Counted from the first letter of the stretch, positions 22,171 to 33,137 are shown. The stretch is 64,000 nt of DNA from Podospora pseudocomata (GCF_035222375.1 NC_085889.1:1984001-2048000); one strand, 5' to 3'. Notes: generated by a model not told the origin, from the sequence alone. Translations and numbers: made by a program.

Positions 22171-23335
22171 CTACGCATTCGACAGCTCCGCTAGCCTGGC
22201 AGCAATAGCCTCCTTGACCTGAGCAACAGGAAGCTCGCTGGCGTCAAGACCAGTCCAATATTTATCCTGGTTCACTTGCGTCAGCCAAAACGAAAACATC
22301 AGTACGGAGCGGGACAGTCCTACCTGCTCAATCCCTTGCCAGATCATGGCCTCTGTTCCCAAAATAACCTGCCATCCTTCCTTCTCCGCGATGGCGCCAA
22401 GCGCAGTAAAAGGACTTGGGTTGTAACACATCTCCAACATTGCCCCCTTATGGTCCTTCACCAGCATCACCTCAATGATCTTCCTCACCGTCTTCTCACT
22501 CTCCGTTACGGGGGCGAAATCAGGGATACACGCCACGATCGCTCCAGGGCCCTCGAGCCGCTCGGCTTGTTCCACACTCTCAACATATACCAACTTATCA
22601 CCATACCCACGTTCTTTGCACTCTTTCATGACGGCCTCCACTTCATTAGAGTCTCGGTTGACGAGGTAGATCTTGGTGGCTTGGAGATACTTGTGCAGAG
22701 CATACACGGCTGATCTGGCAGCGCCACCTCCACCGACAACCAGGGCGGGGCAGTTCTCATACACATCGGCATTGGGAACGTTTTGGACAAAGGACTCGCG
22801 AACACCGATCACGTCGGTGTTGGCTCCGCACAGGAGACGACGGCCCGGGGTGTTGGGGTCGTCACGGAGGAAAAGAGTGTTGCAGGCACCGACGTCACGG
22901 CACTCGGGTGTGAGGTAGTCGAGGTGAGGGATGATAGCCACCTTGTTTGGCATGGTTACCGATGCGCCTGGGAGATAAGGGGCGTCAGTGAGATGGGACG
23001 ATGGGGTCTGCGATCGGTGGGTGGCACGGAAAGTGCGGGCCAGGTGCTGATCATGATTGGGATGACGAACCGTAGAACTTTGGGTCTTGGACAAGGTTCA
23101 GGAACAAGTCCATGTCGTCCGAATCGAGACGCAACTGGCCCCAGTTCAGGCCGAGACCCTGGTAGACTACATCGTGAAGCAGCGGGGACATAGATGCTGC
23201 CAGCTTTTTGCCGAAGAGGAAGCCATGTTTGGTGAGATTTTGAATACGGGGGTCGAAAGACAGTTGGAGAGCTGGGGCCTGTTGCTGCAACAGCGGTGGT
23301 GTGATGGTTACTGTGGTTGTGGTTGTCGTTGTCAT
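22171..23335 (-). CDS. qa-3: Quinate/shikimate dehydrogenase (QA-3)
   Basis: Oxidises quinate to 3-dehydroquinate and shikimate to 3-dehydroshikimate with NAD, the first intracellular step. Exons are 23071-23335, 22324-22967 and 22171-22266, 334 residues. The N-terminus has a poly-Thr stretch, then the shikimate dehydrogenase substrate domain [18 protein letters not shown]. The catalytic Lys follows in [16 protein letters not shown] and the partner Asp in [10 protein letters not shown]. The NAD-binding loop is [15 protein letters not shown]. The 57-nt second intron interrupts GIEQ/DKYWTG; removing it restores the family sequence, although it is a multiple of three and contains no stop. Transcribed away from qa-4, with a 1.6-kb shared upstream region. 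Confidence 0.94.
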
Positions 23336-23616
23336 CTTGATAATGCCGCCCTGTCTTGCGTTACACTAGGCTCGGAAAGAGGCGGTATGCAGGCGCAATG
23401 CAAAGTCGTTCCAGAAGCTCAATGTGTGATTGGATACTTGGAGGCGGCGTAAGAGCAGCGGTTCGGTCGTAGGCTCAGTAAGAGGAGGAGGCGGTGACAC
23501 GGGCGTGATGTTTACTCAAGATAAAGATAGAAATGGACTTGGGGTTGAGGTACTTATTAAGAGGATACGCCTTGGATAGATAGGGAGTGAACTACGACGG
23601 TGGGATCTACAATCAC

Positions 23617-23632
23617 GGAACGACATTTACCC
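23617..23632. promoter_or_regulatory. Weak QA-1F-like site
   Basis: GGAACGACATTTACCC keeps the right half TTTACCC and the outer GGA but breaks the left half; 12 or 13 of 16 positions fit the consensus depending on T/C at position 14. It lies 281 bp before the qa-3 start. Confidence 0.3.
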
Positions 23633-23890
23633 TAGAGTCTTGATGAAGCCTTCGGGTTCTGGGCTTAGCATCCTGCATAACAACCACGGCCATACCGGTA
23701 TGTTTTCTTGTCTCCGCGATCGGTGGAGCACACTCGGGGTAGTGGTGGGCAACGGACCCAGGACGGTGGAAAGCCGATTCCCTACCTTGCGGCAATTGGC
23801 AATGGGATAGTGGTCGTGGTGGTGCAAGGTGGGTGGCACAAGAAAATGCATCTGAGCATGAGCGGTGCATTTTCATCCAAAGGCCAGGCA

Positions 23891-23906
23891 GCGTAAAGAT
23901 TTATCC
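23891..23906. promoter_or_regulatory. Probable QA-1F site of qa-3/qa-4
   Basis: GCGTAAAGATTTATCC fits the consensus GGRTAARYRYTTATCC at 14 of 16 positions (misfits at 2 and 8). It lies about 555 bp before qa-3 and 1.05 kb before qa-4. Confidence 0.5.
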
Positions 23907-24955
23907 CTTCGTTATGAGTGGCCAACTAGCGTATAGCCCCGCAGACTCCACACTTGACGTCGGTTCGTTCCCATTGGCCGGGTCCAGCTCGTAAGTGTTT
24001 GTGACTCGGGGAATTCACACGAGCATCCACGGGGCAGTGGTTGCTGCTCAATGATTCAATACCGGGCGCTCACACGCTCTGTTTGTGAACGGCCTGGAGC
24101 GGGAAGAAGCATCATCCATCTTCCCTATCACCAGGGCCTCAACGCGGACGAGCTCCGGCATTCCGCTACTTCTCGCTTATCTTCGGCCCGGACGCCAACC
24201 TGGGCCTTTGCTTCTGCGGCTGCACAATGCCTGCTCACACAAACGGGAGGGATTACACGTATCTCCCAGCACTGTGCCATCCTAGCCACTCTGTACACCG
24301 CTGAACGCCCCTGGCCAGGCTGCCGTGGATGTGATTCTCACCTCCTCCTGCACTTTGCTCGTCAGTTGCTTTTCCACCACCTTGACTTGACAAGTTGACA
24401 GTTGACAGCGCTGTGTCATAATCTGCACTCGGCACATCACGCCTGTCACTCACCGGGCAGCCTGACTCCATGTCTTGCGGTAGTCTCTGCCGGGATCGAG
24501 CAGTCGACGTGAGACAAACAAGATTCGCAAAAGAAAGCCCCCGGGGAGTCTTCCCGAGAGAAAAAGTTTTCTGATTCAACAGGTAGGACACGGACGGAAT
24601 GGACCTGCCACGCAAGTTAGCCCCTTATTGCATTCCTTATTTTGACTAGGACCTCAATGGGCTCATCTGAAGTCGACATGATGTGTAAACTCGGGCTCAA
24701 TGGGGCAGCGTCATCAGAGAGGGCCAAGGCCCATATTTTTATCCCCTCCTGTTTCTTCCATGAGGGGTATTAATACGCTCCTCATCTCCCTCGTTCTCTT
24801 CCTCCACCGCTCCTGTCCATTCCAGTCATGACATCTTAATTTTCTGTCTCAGATATTGTCTATATATTCGTCTTCTACCTACTACACCAGCACTCAACCC
24901 ATCACAATTGTTGACATCACCCCCTTATCAGACATCATCAAAGCAGCCTGACAGG

Positions 24956-26059
24956 ATGCCTTCCAAACTCGCCATCACTTCCATGTCACTTGGCCGGTGT
25001 TATGCCGGCCACTCCTTCACCACTAAGCTCGATATGGCCCGGAAATATGGCTATCAAGGCCTAGAGCTCTTCCACGAGGACTTGGCTGATGTAGCCTATC
25101 GTCTCTCCGGAGAGACCCCTTCCCCGTGTGGCCCGTCCCCAGCAGCCCAGCTCGCGGCTGCCCATCAAATCCTCCGCATGTGCCAAGTCAAAAACATTGA
25201 AATCGTCTGCCTCCAGCCCTTCAGCCAGTACGACGGCCTACTCGACCGCGAGGAGCACGAGCGCCGTCTGGAGCAGCTCGAGTTCTGGATCGAGCTCGCC
25301 CACGAGCTTGACACAGACATTATCCAAATCCCCGCCAACTTTCTCCCCGCCGAGGAAGTAACTGAGGACATTTCGCTCATCGTCTCGGACCTTCAAGAAG
25401 TGGCCGACATGGGCCTGCAGGCCAACCCACCCATCCGCTTTGTCTACGAGGCTCTGTGCTGGAGCACTCGTGTCGACACTTGGGAGCGTAGCTGGGAGGT
25501 GGTGCAGAGGGTGAGCAGGCCCAACTTTGGCGTGTGCCTGGACACTTTCAACATTGCGGGGCGGGTATATGCTGATCCGACGGTTGCCTCTGGCCGCACC
25601 CCCAACGCGGAGGAAGCGATACGGAAGTCGATTGCGCGGCTCGTTGAAAGGGTCGATGTCAGCAAGGTCTTTTATGTGCAGGTTGTGGACGCTGAGAAGT
25701 TGAAGAAGCCGCTGGTGCCGGGTCATCGGTTTTATGACCCGGAGCAGCCGGCGAGGATGAGCTGGTCAAGGAACTGCAGGTTATTCTACGGGGAGAAGGA
25801 CAGAGGGGCGTATTTGCCCGTCAAGGAGATTGCCTGGGCCTTCTTCAACGGGCTCGGATTCGAGGGTTGGGTCAGTCTGGAGCTCTTCAACAGAAGAATG
25901 TCGGACACAGGCTTTGGGGTGCCCGAGGAGCTGGCCAGGAGAGGGGCCGTGTCGTGGGCAAAGCTAGTGAGGGACATGAAGATCACTGTTGATTCACCAA
26001 CACAACAACAAGACACACAGCAGCCCATCAGGATGCTGTCGCTGTCAGCGGCTTTGTAA
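24956..26059 (+). CDS. qa-4: 3-dehydroshikimate dehydratase (QA-4)
   Basis: Converts 3-dehydroshikimate to protocatechuate, the committed catabolic step that removes the intermediate from the shared aromatic pathway. Single exon, 367 residues from the ATG at 24956, which opens MPSKLAITSMSLGRCYAGHS. It is a TIM-barrel sugar-phosphate-isomerase-like fold. Metal-ligand regions are GLELFHEDLADVAY, DTDIIQIPANFLP, FVYEALCWST, FGVCLDTFNIAGR, VFYVQVVDAEK and WVSLELFNRRMSD; the conserved Glu/Asp/His/Gln residues expected for this enzyme are present. The sequence is strikingly close to Neurospora QA-4. An in-frame upstream ATG is not present; the frame at 24908 opens on a non-ATG codon. It converges on qa-2 with a 163-bp gap. 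Confidence 0.97.
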   Translation: MPSKLAITSMSLGRCYAGHSFTTKLDMARKYGYQGLELFHEDLADVAYRLSGETPSPCGPSPAAQLAAAHQILRMCQVKNIEIVCLQPFSQYDGLLDREEHERRLEQLEFWIELAHELDTDIIQIPANFLPAEEVTEDISLIVSDLQEVADMGLQANPPIRFVYEALCWSTRVDTWERSWEVVQRVSRPNFGVCLDTFNIAGRVYADPTVASGRTPNAEEAIRKSIARLVERVDVSKVFYVQVVDAEKLKKPLVPGHRFYDPEQPARMSWSRNCRLFYGEKDRGAYLPVKEIAWAFFNGLGFEGWVSLELFNRRMSDTGFGVPEELARRGAVSWAKLVRDMKITVDSPTQQQDTQQPIRMLSLSAAL

Positions 26060-26222
26060 CTAGTGTTTTAGAATAGCATCTACCGGCGTTTTGGGTTCGG
26101 AGAGGTGGCGATCTGCTGGAGTAGACAAAGACGGTTTCAAACGTGAATCTATACACAGAAAAGTTTTGTTCCATTATCTCTGAGCAGTTCTCTTCCGCCC
26201 TCCTACCCGACACATAAACGCC

Positions 26223-26711
26223 TTATTCTCCCTCGATCTTCAGGTGTTGCGCCGCAAACTCTATCGCAGCACTGTATCCGTATGCTCCCATCCCACAAAT
26301 TACAGCCACGGCTTTGTCACTCAAGTAGCTATGCGCCCGGAAAGTCTCTCTTGCGTGGACATTAGATACATGAAGTTCAACAAAAGGGATCGCCACCGCT
26401 GCGAGCGCATCACGAACAGCTACACTCGTATGTGTCAGAGCCCCTGCATTGATGATGATGGCGGACACTCTCTTTCCCGGTGTGTCGGTTTCTCGCACGT
26501 TTGGTCCCCAACCTGCAGTCTCTTGAATGCGGTCAACGATGGCGCCCTCGTGATTAGACTGGAATGTGTCAATCTCGACGCCCAGTTCGTGGGCTTGTTG
26601 GCGTGCTTGAGTTTCAATATCTTCGAGGGTGGTTGAGCCGTAAATATGAGGTTCTCGTTTGCCCAAGAGATTCAAGTTGGGGCCGTTGATGAGCAGGATG
26701 CGACGTGACAT
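26223..26711 (-). CDS. qa-2: Catabolic type II 3-dehydroquinase (QA-2)
   Basis: Dehydrates 3-dehydroquinate to 3-dehydroshikimate in quinate breakdown, separate from the type I domain of AROM. Single exon, 162 residues, a small flavodoxin-like fold that forms dodecamers in this family. The N-terminal signature [20 protein letters not shown] includes the catalytic Tyr of the flexible loop and the adjacent Arg. [30 protein letters not shown] and the catalytic-His segment [18 protein letters not shown] follow. The stop is 164 bp from the end of qa-4 and the start faces qa-x across 905 bp with a perfect QA-1F site. Confidence 0.97.
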   Translation of the reverse strand: MSRRILLINGPNLNLLGKREPHIYGSTTLEDIETQARQQAHELGVEIDTFQSNHEGAIVDRIQETAGWGPNVRETDTPGKRVSAIIINAGALTHTSVAVRDALAAVAIPFVELHVSNVHARETFRAHSYLSDKAVAVICGMGAYGYSAAIEFAAQHLKIEGE

Positions 26712-27616
26712 GGTGATTATGTGCGGCTGGCGGTTTGTGATGATGATGTACTTGGTTCAAAGCCAATTCAGGGGTTCAGGAGAAAGATAGAGTTCGGGCA
26801 GTAAAGACGTCCAGGGTTGCCGCCAGACAAGGCATCTATGACACCAGAGGTGACTTCATATATATTTTACGAGCATGTACCCCCAATTGCCGTATCTCAT
26901 CTTCGCGAGCCTGCTGATGTCTTTTCCCAATGCTCCAGCAACGGTCAGGAGGAGTGCGGACTCTTCCTGTCTCCGTGCTGAGACCACCGGTACACAACAC
27001 ACTCGAAAGCACTTTGCCGTTGGTTCACGGAAATACAAACTGTAATACTGGCTAATGATTCTCCCCCAGGTGTGAGGTCGTCAGCATGAGGAGTGTAAAC
27101 TCGATCCAAGCCAACGATGGAGGATCCACAGCTGACGGGTAAACACTTATCCAACAATTACCCCCGCGGAACCCTTGTGGCCACCACTTCGGCTCAGACA
27201 GCGGGAGACCAGTGCGGAATTCATTCCACTGTCTATCACCGAGGAGCGTTATCCTGATCTCTGGAAAGCAGATCAACTCGCGGGGTAATATATCGGGGTA
27301 TTGGGCTGCATACATACACAGGCAAGAAATGGAGAATAGGTAGTGTAGGCCCGTCTCAAAATCCGGGGAAGCTACAGGGGTCTTCCACTTTGGAACCCCT
27401 TGACCGATCAGAAAGTACGTCACAGCATGGGGGACTGTGGATATTCTTCTCGGCTTGATGCGATTCATGTTTGATGGGGCGGAATCTGTACAGGAGGGCC
27501 CCGTTGCTGCTCTGAAGTGTTTTGCGCCGTTGTGACTGTAGGATTCTTCCTCGACTTGTTTCTGTTTTGCATTCTCTGGACCTCGCTTCAGGAAAAAACA
27601 AGATAGACAATTCAAC
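26712..27616. promoter_or_regulatory. Divergent promoter of qa-2 and qa-x
   Basis: A 905-bp region holding a perfect 16-bp QA-1F palindrome (27137-27152), an isolated TTATCC near 27250 and GGGTAA near 27284. An ATATATATTTTA run at 26858-26869 reads as a TATA-like element about 150 bp before qa-2 on the minus strand. Long minus frames at 27052-27910 overlap the qa-x 5' end antisense and look like chance. Confidence 0.7.
27137..27152. promoter_or_regulatory. QA-1F binding palindrome (qa-2/qa-x)
   Basis: GGGTAAACACTTATCC fits the consensus GGRTAARYRYTTATCC at all 16 positions. It lies about 425 bp before qa-2 and 464 bp before qa-x. Confidence 0.85.
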
Positions 27617-28850
27617 ATGACGCCGGTAATGCTCACCGAGCAGGAGCTCGATGAGGTTTACACCTTTGCTGTCCAGCTTGGCAAAGATGCAGGCAAAATG
27701 CTTCTCGAGGCTGCCCAACTGAGATTTACTGGCACTCAAACAGCCGATTTGGAGGTTGAAGAGAAGGATAGTTCGGTAGATATCGTAACCGAGACAGACG
27801 AAGGTGTGTGTGTTATGGTGAGCTAAGCAGTCCATGAGCACAAAACTGACCTCATCAGATGTTGAAGCCTTCATCAAATCCTCCATTGAGGCGAAATACC
27901 CCCACCACAAGTATGTTCACAGAGCCATTCCGTTTTCCTGAGGCGTCTAACGTTCTGCTGGCAGGTTTATCGGCGAAGAGACATACTCCAAAGGCGCGTC
28001 CCGCTCCTACCTGGTCTCCGAAACCACACCCAGCTGGTGTGTCGACCCACTAGATGGGACGGTCAACTATACGCACCTCTTCCCCATGTTTTGCGTCTCT
28101 ATCGGCTTCATCGTCGCCGGTAGGCCCACCATTGGCGTAGTCTATGCGCCATTCCTTAACCAGCTTTTTACCTCTTGCCGGGGCAGAGGTGCTTGGCTTA
28201 ACGAAACCCAGCGGCTTCCCCTGATTAGGAACCCAATACCACCCATGCCAGCGGACGCTCCAAGTGGCTGTGTTTTCTCGTGCGAATGGGGCAAAGACAG
28301 AAAAGACAGACCCGACGGCAACCTCTACAGAAAGGTGGAAAGTTTTGTGAACATGGCAGCGGAAGTGGGAGGAAGAGGAGGAAAGGGTGGCATGGTGCAC
28401 GGTATCAGGAGTCTAGGGAGCGCAACCATGGACCTCGCCTACACGGCCATGGGGGCGTTCGATATCTGGTGGGAGGGCGGATGCTGGGAGTGGTAAGTTT
28501 CTATTCCAAGAATTGTGTGGTTGAACCTGGGCGCTGACAGCATGGACAAGGGATGTGGCGGCCGGTGTTGCTATCCTCCAGGAAGCTGGTGGGTTAGTCA
28601 CGAGCGCCAACCCACCCAAGGATATAGAGACGGCAGAAATACAGGAAGTGAAGCTGGGAAGCAGACTGTATCTTGCTATACGGTATAGAATCACACCTGA
28701 ACTTTTGTCCTTTGGCATCCCGACAAGCTAACACAACACAGGCCAGCAGGGCCAAGCAAGACCGAGACGGGGAGGGAGGGGCAGGAACGGACTGTTCGAG
28801 AAGTATGGCGACGTGTGAAAGCATTGGAGTATGCAAGGCCGGGAGCCTGA
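27617..28850 (+). CDS. qa-x: Inositol-monophosphatase-like protein QA-X
   Basis: Member of the inositol monophosphatase superfamily, equivalent to Aspergillus qutG; it is quinate-induced but its substrate is not established. Exons are 27617-27803, 27859-27910, 27965-28492, 28551-28682 and 28742-28850, coding 335 residues. The Mg-binding motifs are all visible: KDSSVDIVTETDE early, FIGEET (the GEE metal ligands), VDPLDGTVNYTHLFP, and the late W-D-x-A-A-G, which is assembled across the third junction as GCWEW/DVAAGVAILQEAGG. Length is a little above the usual 260-300 residues because of a loop around KDRKDRPDGN and a charged tail. All four introns are 54-59 bp. Catalytic residues look intact, so enzymatic activity is plausible. 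Confidence 0.93.
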
Positions 28851-29305
28851 ACCTGGCAGTAGATATCATAAACACGAAACTATAATTATTGCCACAAATA
28901 TAGATGGGCTGAGTGGTATTTATCTCTGATGCTGAGGTGTACCAACAACCTCGACCAGGTTTGGTCCCAGACCTGGTTCTTATCCTACGTGGAAGTCGAA
29001 CATGTGGAGGGAGTGAAGAAACTACGCTATGAAGCCCACGCCCACCTTTTTCATCTCGGTTTCATTGGAAGCATTTGGTGCCAGAGCACCACGGATTGCA
29101 ACCCAGGCCGCCCTTCGGCTTACCGACCATTGGCGGACCACTCAAATCCAAGTTCGAGACAAAAGAGCTCGAGGGAGTGCACCCTGTCCAAAAGTTAACG
29201 GCAGCTGCTGTAACAATGTGTCAGTCTCTGGCGCAGCTCTGGTAGTAAAATGTCCAGTCCTTGTTGGTTTCCCTGATCATACAAACTACCTGAAGTAGTT
29301 GTCCA
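28851..29305. other. Convergent spacer qa-x / jip5
   Basis: Holds the two 3' UTRs; marks the right edge of the qa cluster. No gene seen. Confidence 0.5.
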
Positions 29306-30630
29306 TCAGTCTAAGCCCGGGAAAGCCACACTCCTCGCCTGGTTACCCTTTCCCTTTTTCTGCTTCTTGTTGGATGATTTTTGCGGGCGTTCGTCCTCAC
29401 TGTCATCGTCAGAGTCAGAATCGCTCCGGGCCGGTCTCTTGAAGCCAGTGGCTTCCGCCTCCTCTTCTTCCTCTTCGTCAAGGTCGTCGTCTCCAGATTC
29501 TGCCCAAACCTTGACCGTTCTGCCGCCGCCACTAATAAGCCTGTTCTGGTAGTCAAAGGTCAAGGCAGAGACCCCCTCGACCTCATCGTGTTTGAGCACA
29601 AACTGCACCTCGCGTCTCTTGAGGTCGACAATGCTCAGGCTACCATCACCAACACCAACGATGACCTTTTTGCCCCAGCCAAGCTCGTCGGGAACGCGAA
29701 CAATGGCATCCAGACTCTCGCCGTCCTTTTTAGTCCGGCCACCAGCAACGTTGATACGCTCCTGCTGATCGTCCCAGGCGCCGCGATCCCACAGCGTCAA
29801 GATTCCATTACCGGTGCCAACTGCCACCACAGCATTGCTACGCATCTTCTTAGGCCCAAGACCGGTCGGGATGATGGTGGAGCAGAGCAGTTCGTCTTCT
29901 TGGTCTTCTGAAGTCGCGACAATTCCGTGCCTAAGGTCGGTGACGGCGAGCGTGGTGCCTCCGGTGGAGACCCACTGTTTGGGAAACCCAGAGGAGCTCT
30001 CAGCCGAGGCAGGCAAAAGAGTAATGCTGGAGATGTAATCGGCGTGCGGCACATGCTTTCGCACTGGCTTAGGATTCAGGCTACCGTTTTCGCGCAAGTC
30101 GAAGATGTAGAGGCCGCCAGAGTCAGTACCGAGAAGGAGGGTCTGAGGCGACAGGACATGGAGGATGGCAGGGCAATCGGTCGTGCTTGTCGCGCTGTTG
30201 CGGGGAGGGAGGCCAATCTTGGAGATGACATTGCCGGTCTCGGGGGAGAAGTGCTTGACCACGGAGTCGGTGCCGGCAGAGTACATGGCTGGTCGCAACG
30301 AAGCAAACAGTCAGTCTTGAACCAAAAACACAGAGGCAAAGTTCGACTGGCTGAAGTAAGAGGAAACTGACCTGAGCCATCATGGCTGTATGCGAGATGC
30401 CGGCAGCTGCCCTTGTGGCGGCGGGTGCTCCAGATACTCTTAATCATACCGCGTCCGCTGCTGGTGCTGCTCCGGCGGCCGCTTTCATCCTCCTCGTCGT
30501 CATCGTTCGGCAGGCGAAAGGTCTCAACTTTGCCGCTGGCCAGGCCGACTGTGAGGAGCGGCTCGGACGGGTGCAAGACCTGAGTAAACAGATCCGCTGA
30601 GAGCGGAAGAGTGCAGAGGTTTTCCAACAT
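29306..30630 (-). CDS. jip5: WD-repeat protein JIP5 (WDR55 family)
   Basis: Nucleolar WD40 propeller protein linked to 60S ribosome biogenesis in yeast. Exons are 30372-30630 and 29306-30288, 413 residues. The start [15 protein letters not shown] and [17 protein letters not shown] are family hallmarks. The propeller continues with [52 protein letters not shown] and [39 protein letters not shown] closes it. The C-terminus is acidic ([12 protein letters not shown]) and then basic ([13 protein letters not shown]), probably a nuclear/nucleolar signal. It converges on qa-x and is unrelated to quinate metabolism. Confidence 0.94.
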
Positions 30631-31069
30631 GGTATGGGAGATAGTGTGCTAAGGTGTGATCTTCACAGTCGCAAAAACAATGCGGAACTTGGATGCCATC
30701 GCGACCTTTTTGAAGCAGCCAATCGCGAAAAATTTGGAGCTCCGGGGGTGGCTTTAGTAAACGCTGGCTTGGCATTCTGTGTGGAGTCTGGGGTTCAGTG
30801 GGAGTCCAAAGCAAGCACAGACCAGTTTGCGACATGAGGAGGGGGCTGTTGATTTCGTCACTGCTGTCCTGGACCAAGTTTCCCTCTTTGCCTTTCCGCC
30901 TCTCATCCAACGACCAGTAGCTGCCGTCCCACGCGGCACATGAAGCATATATGGGAAAGACAACCTACCTCTAGCTAGCAATGTAGTATCTTCCCCAATA
31001 CAACACCTGCCTCGTTCCTCTCAATATCACCTTCCATCCCAGTCGCCAACTCCAGTTCCAGAACTGAGA
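30631..31069. promoter_or_regulatory. Divergent spacer jip5 / GH18 chitinase
   Basis: 439 bp between two start codons, so it carries both promoters. No recognisable element beyond CT-rich stretches was found. Confidence 0.45.
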
Positions 31070-32373
31070 ATGAACGTGGGCAAAATGAAAACCAGCTGGT
31101 ACATTTTCTTGTGTTGCCTATCTTTCGCAATGGCGCTGAATCTGACAGCCAAGCGGCCTTTGAGATGCATCATGTACTACACCGGGTATGTCCCCCATTG
31201 ACAACCTAGACTCTATCAACCAACTAACCGTTTGATCAGTCAACATCCAGTCACGCCTCCAATCGATCAATTAAAGCACGTTACCCATGTTGCTGTTGCC
31301 TTCATGAGTCCCGGGGTCTTCAACGAGCCGGGCCGGATGGATTGGCCCTTGTGGACCACAGTGGAAGATGTCAGGAAGAAATTCCCCAAGGAGGCAAAGG
31401 TGCTGATCGCAATTGGCGGTTGGGGCGATACTATCGGCTTTTCAGTGGCCGCTCTCTCAGACGAGACACGGAAAACATTTGCTGAGAATGTGGCAAGCAT
31501 GGTGAGGGTGACTGAGGCTGATGGTGTCGATATCGATTGGGAATATCCAGGGTAAGCCTTAGTCCCATCATTACACAGTTGGACTCAAGTTCGTCTGACA
31601 CTGCAGTCAACGTCTACAGAGGCAACGGTGAAGATTACAAACAGGTTCCCAACACATCGAAATCCTGGGAAATTCAGGCCTATCCCCTTCTCCTTGCCGA
31701 ATTGCGAGCTGCCTTGGGACCAAACGTCATCATCTCGGCAGCTGTACCGGGCCTCGAACGCGACATGCTTGCTTTTACCAGAGAAACCGTCCCTAGAATC
31801 ATGAGGCACCTTGACTTTCTCAATGTCATGACTTATGATCTGATGAACCGTCGTGACACCGTGACGAAGCACCACACCGGCATAGACCTCAGTCTCAAGG
31901 CTCTCGACGCCTACATCGCAGCCGGAGCCGCACCCCAGGAGCTCAACCTGGGCTTTGCGTTTTACGTGAAGTATTTCCGCACCCTACACGAAAAGTGTCT
32001 GGATGATCCGATTGGGTGTCCTACCGTCCTTCTTGAGGATCCGTCAACCGGCGCGGATCTTGGACAGGCGGGGGCATTTTCATGGCACGATGCTGTGCCT
32101 GAGGATGTGGCAAATTCCTTTACAAGGGCGATCGGTAAGGGGAGGTATGATGGGAAACAGGGAGGGTATTACTACTGGGATGAAGAGGAGGATATTTGGT
32201 GGACCTTCGACACGGCCGAGGCCATCAAGAGGAAGCTTCCAGTTCTCGTGGACAAGAAGAGACTCGGAGGAGTGTTTGCTTGGGGCCTAGGAGAGGATGC
32301 GCCTGTTTACGAGCGCTTGGCGGCCGTCAATGAGGAGTTGGATAAACGATTGGAAATCAAGGATGAGCTTTAA
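31070..32373 (+). CDS. Secreted glycoside hydrolase family 18 chitinase
   Basis: Expected to cleave beta-1,4 links of chitin or related N-acetylglucosamine polymers outside the cell. Exons are 31070-31185, 31240-31551 and 31620-32373, 393 residues. The N-terminus has a hydrophobic signal segment (WYIFLCCLSFAMALN). The barrel carries the GH18 marks in order: CIMYYTG (strand 1), LKHVTHVAVAFMSP, VLIAIGGWGD (substrate-binding strand 3), DGVDIDWEYPG (DxxDxDxE with catalytic Glu), DFLNVMTYDLMN (YD pair) and GGVFAWGLGED near the end. No chitin-binding module or GPI signal is present. Introns are 54 and 68 bp. A chitinase-like endoglycosidase with another substrate is possible. Confidence 0.9.
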
Positions 32374-32540
32374 GTTCGGTATCCTGAAGATACGAGAATG
32401 GGGACGCTGATTGTCATTCTGGCTGATGAGACTATTTTAAAACCCAATTGCTCAAGAAAAGCGCATTATGTCGCGCTGGATGACAAGTACGTTGATCTAT
32501 TCAGAGCTGTCTTGACAATGCAGTTTCATCATCGCTAAGA

Positions 32541-33137
32541 TTAGCGATGACTCCCACCCGGTTTGCCAGACCCTATTCCTCTCCTCATCAGGAACAAGTC
32601 GAGGCAGATGCACAACGCAGCCAAGAGCAGCGGCAGAGCAACTATCCACAGCATAACCACGCTAACCCTCTCTTCCCAGTGAACCTGCCTTCCGCTAAAC
32701 GCTCGGCTTCCATTCACAGAGGCTCCATCCACAACATGTTGTGACTCTTCATCTCCCTGGTACTCATGATCTTCGATATCAGTACTCGGGTCGGAACCAC
32801 GGCGTGCGTCGAAAGTGTGATAGTTCACATGTTCATTCTGGTGAAGTGGCAACGGGGGCTCCACATGATCTTTGTTGTTGTTATCTCTGGGCCAGTTTGG
32901 CACGGGTGGAATAACAGGCATCAAACTGCCTCGAACGACGGTATCCTGCCGTTTATTTTTCAAATTAGCAGAGATCAAGCAAGGAGAGGGAAAATCGAAA
33001 CGTACGGCCAAGAAGGGGTCCTCTGAGAGGATGTCAACAGAGCGAACTATCCTGCTATGGTCGGATTCATGGTCGGAAGAAGAGGTGGATAAAGCAATGG
33101 AAGTAGAGCAGGAGGCAGATTCAGAAGGTGACTGCAT
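32541..33137 (-). CDS. Hypothetical single-pass membrane protein
   Basis: Single exon, 198 residues; I do not recognise a family. The N-terminal half is Ser-rich and acidic (SCSTSIALSTSSSDHESD), then Pro-rich (MPVIPPVPNWPRDNNNK) and His-rich. One hydrophobic helix near the C-terminus, SVVMLWIVALPLLLAALCIC at about residues 158-177, is followed by basic residues (MRRGIGSGK), which suggests one membrane span with a cytosolic C-terminus. It converges on the chitinase gene with a 167-bp gap. It may be a clade-specific gene; splicing at its 5' end could extend it. Confidence 0.55.
   Translation of the reverse strand: MQSPSESASCSTSIALSTSSSDHESDHSRIVRSVDILSEDPFLAVRFDFPSPCLISANLKNKRQDTVVRGSLMPVIPPVPNWPRDNNNKDHVEPPLPLHQNEHVNYHTFDARRGSDPSTDIEDHEYQGDEESQHVVDGASVNGSRAFSGRQVHWEERVSVVMLWIVALPLLLAALCICLDLFLMRRGIGSGKPGGSHR

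Larger units (their letters stand above)
23336..24955. promoter_or_regulatory. Divergent upstream region of qa-3 and qa-4
   Basis: A 1.6-kb region between two structural genes that point away from each other. It holds two degenerate QA-1F-like palindromes (23617-23632 and 23891-23906) and a lone TTATCC half site near 24740. The last 120 bases before qa-4 are CT-rich with TCTATATATTC, a typical leader. Open frames here are short and not recognisable. Confidence 0.55.

Noticed and set aside
27052-27910. Two long minus frames overlapping the qa-2/qa-x promoter and qa-x exon 1
   Set aside because: They cross the QA-1F operator and oppose a well-supported exon; no family likeness.
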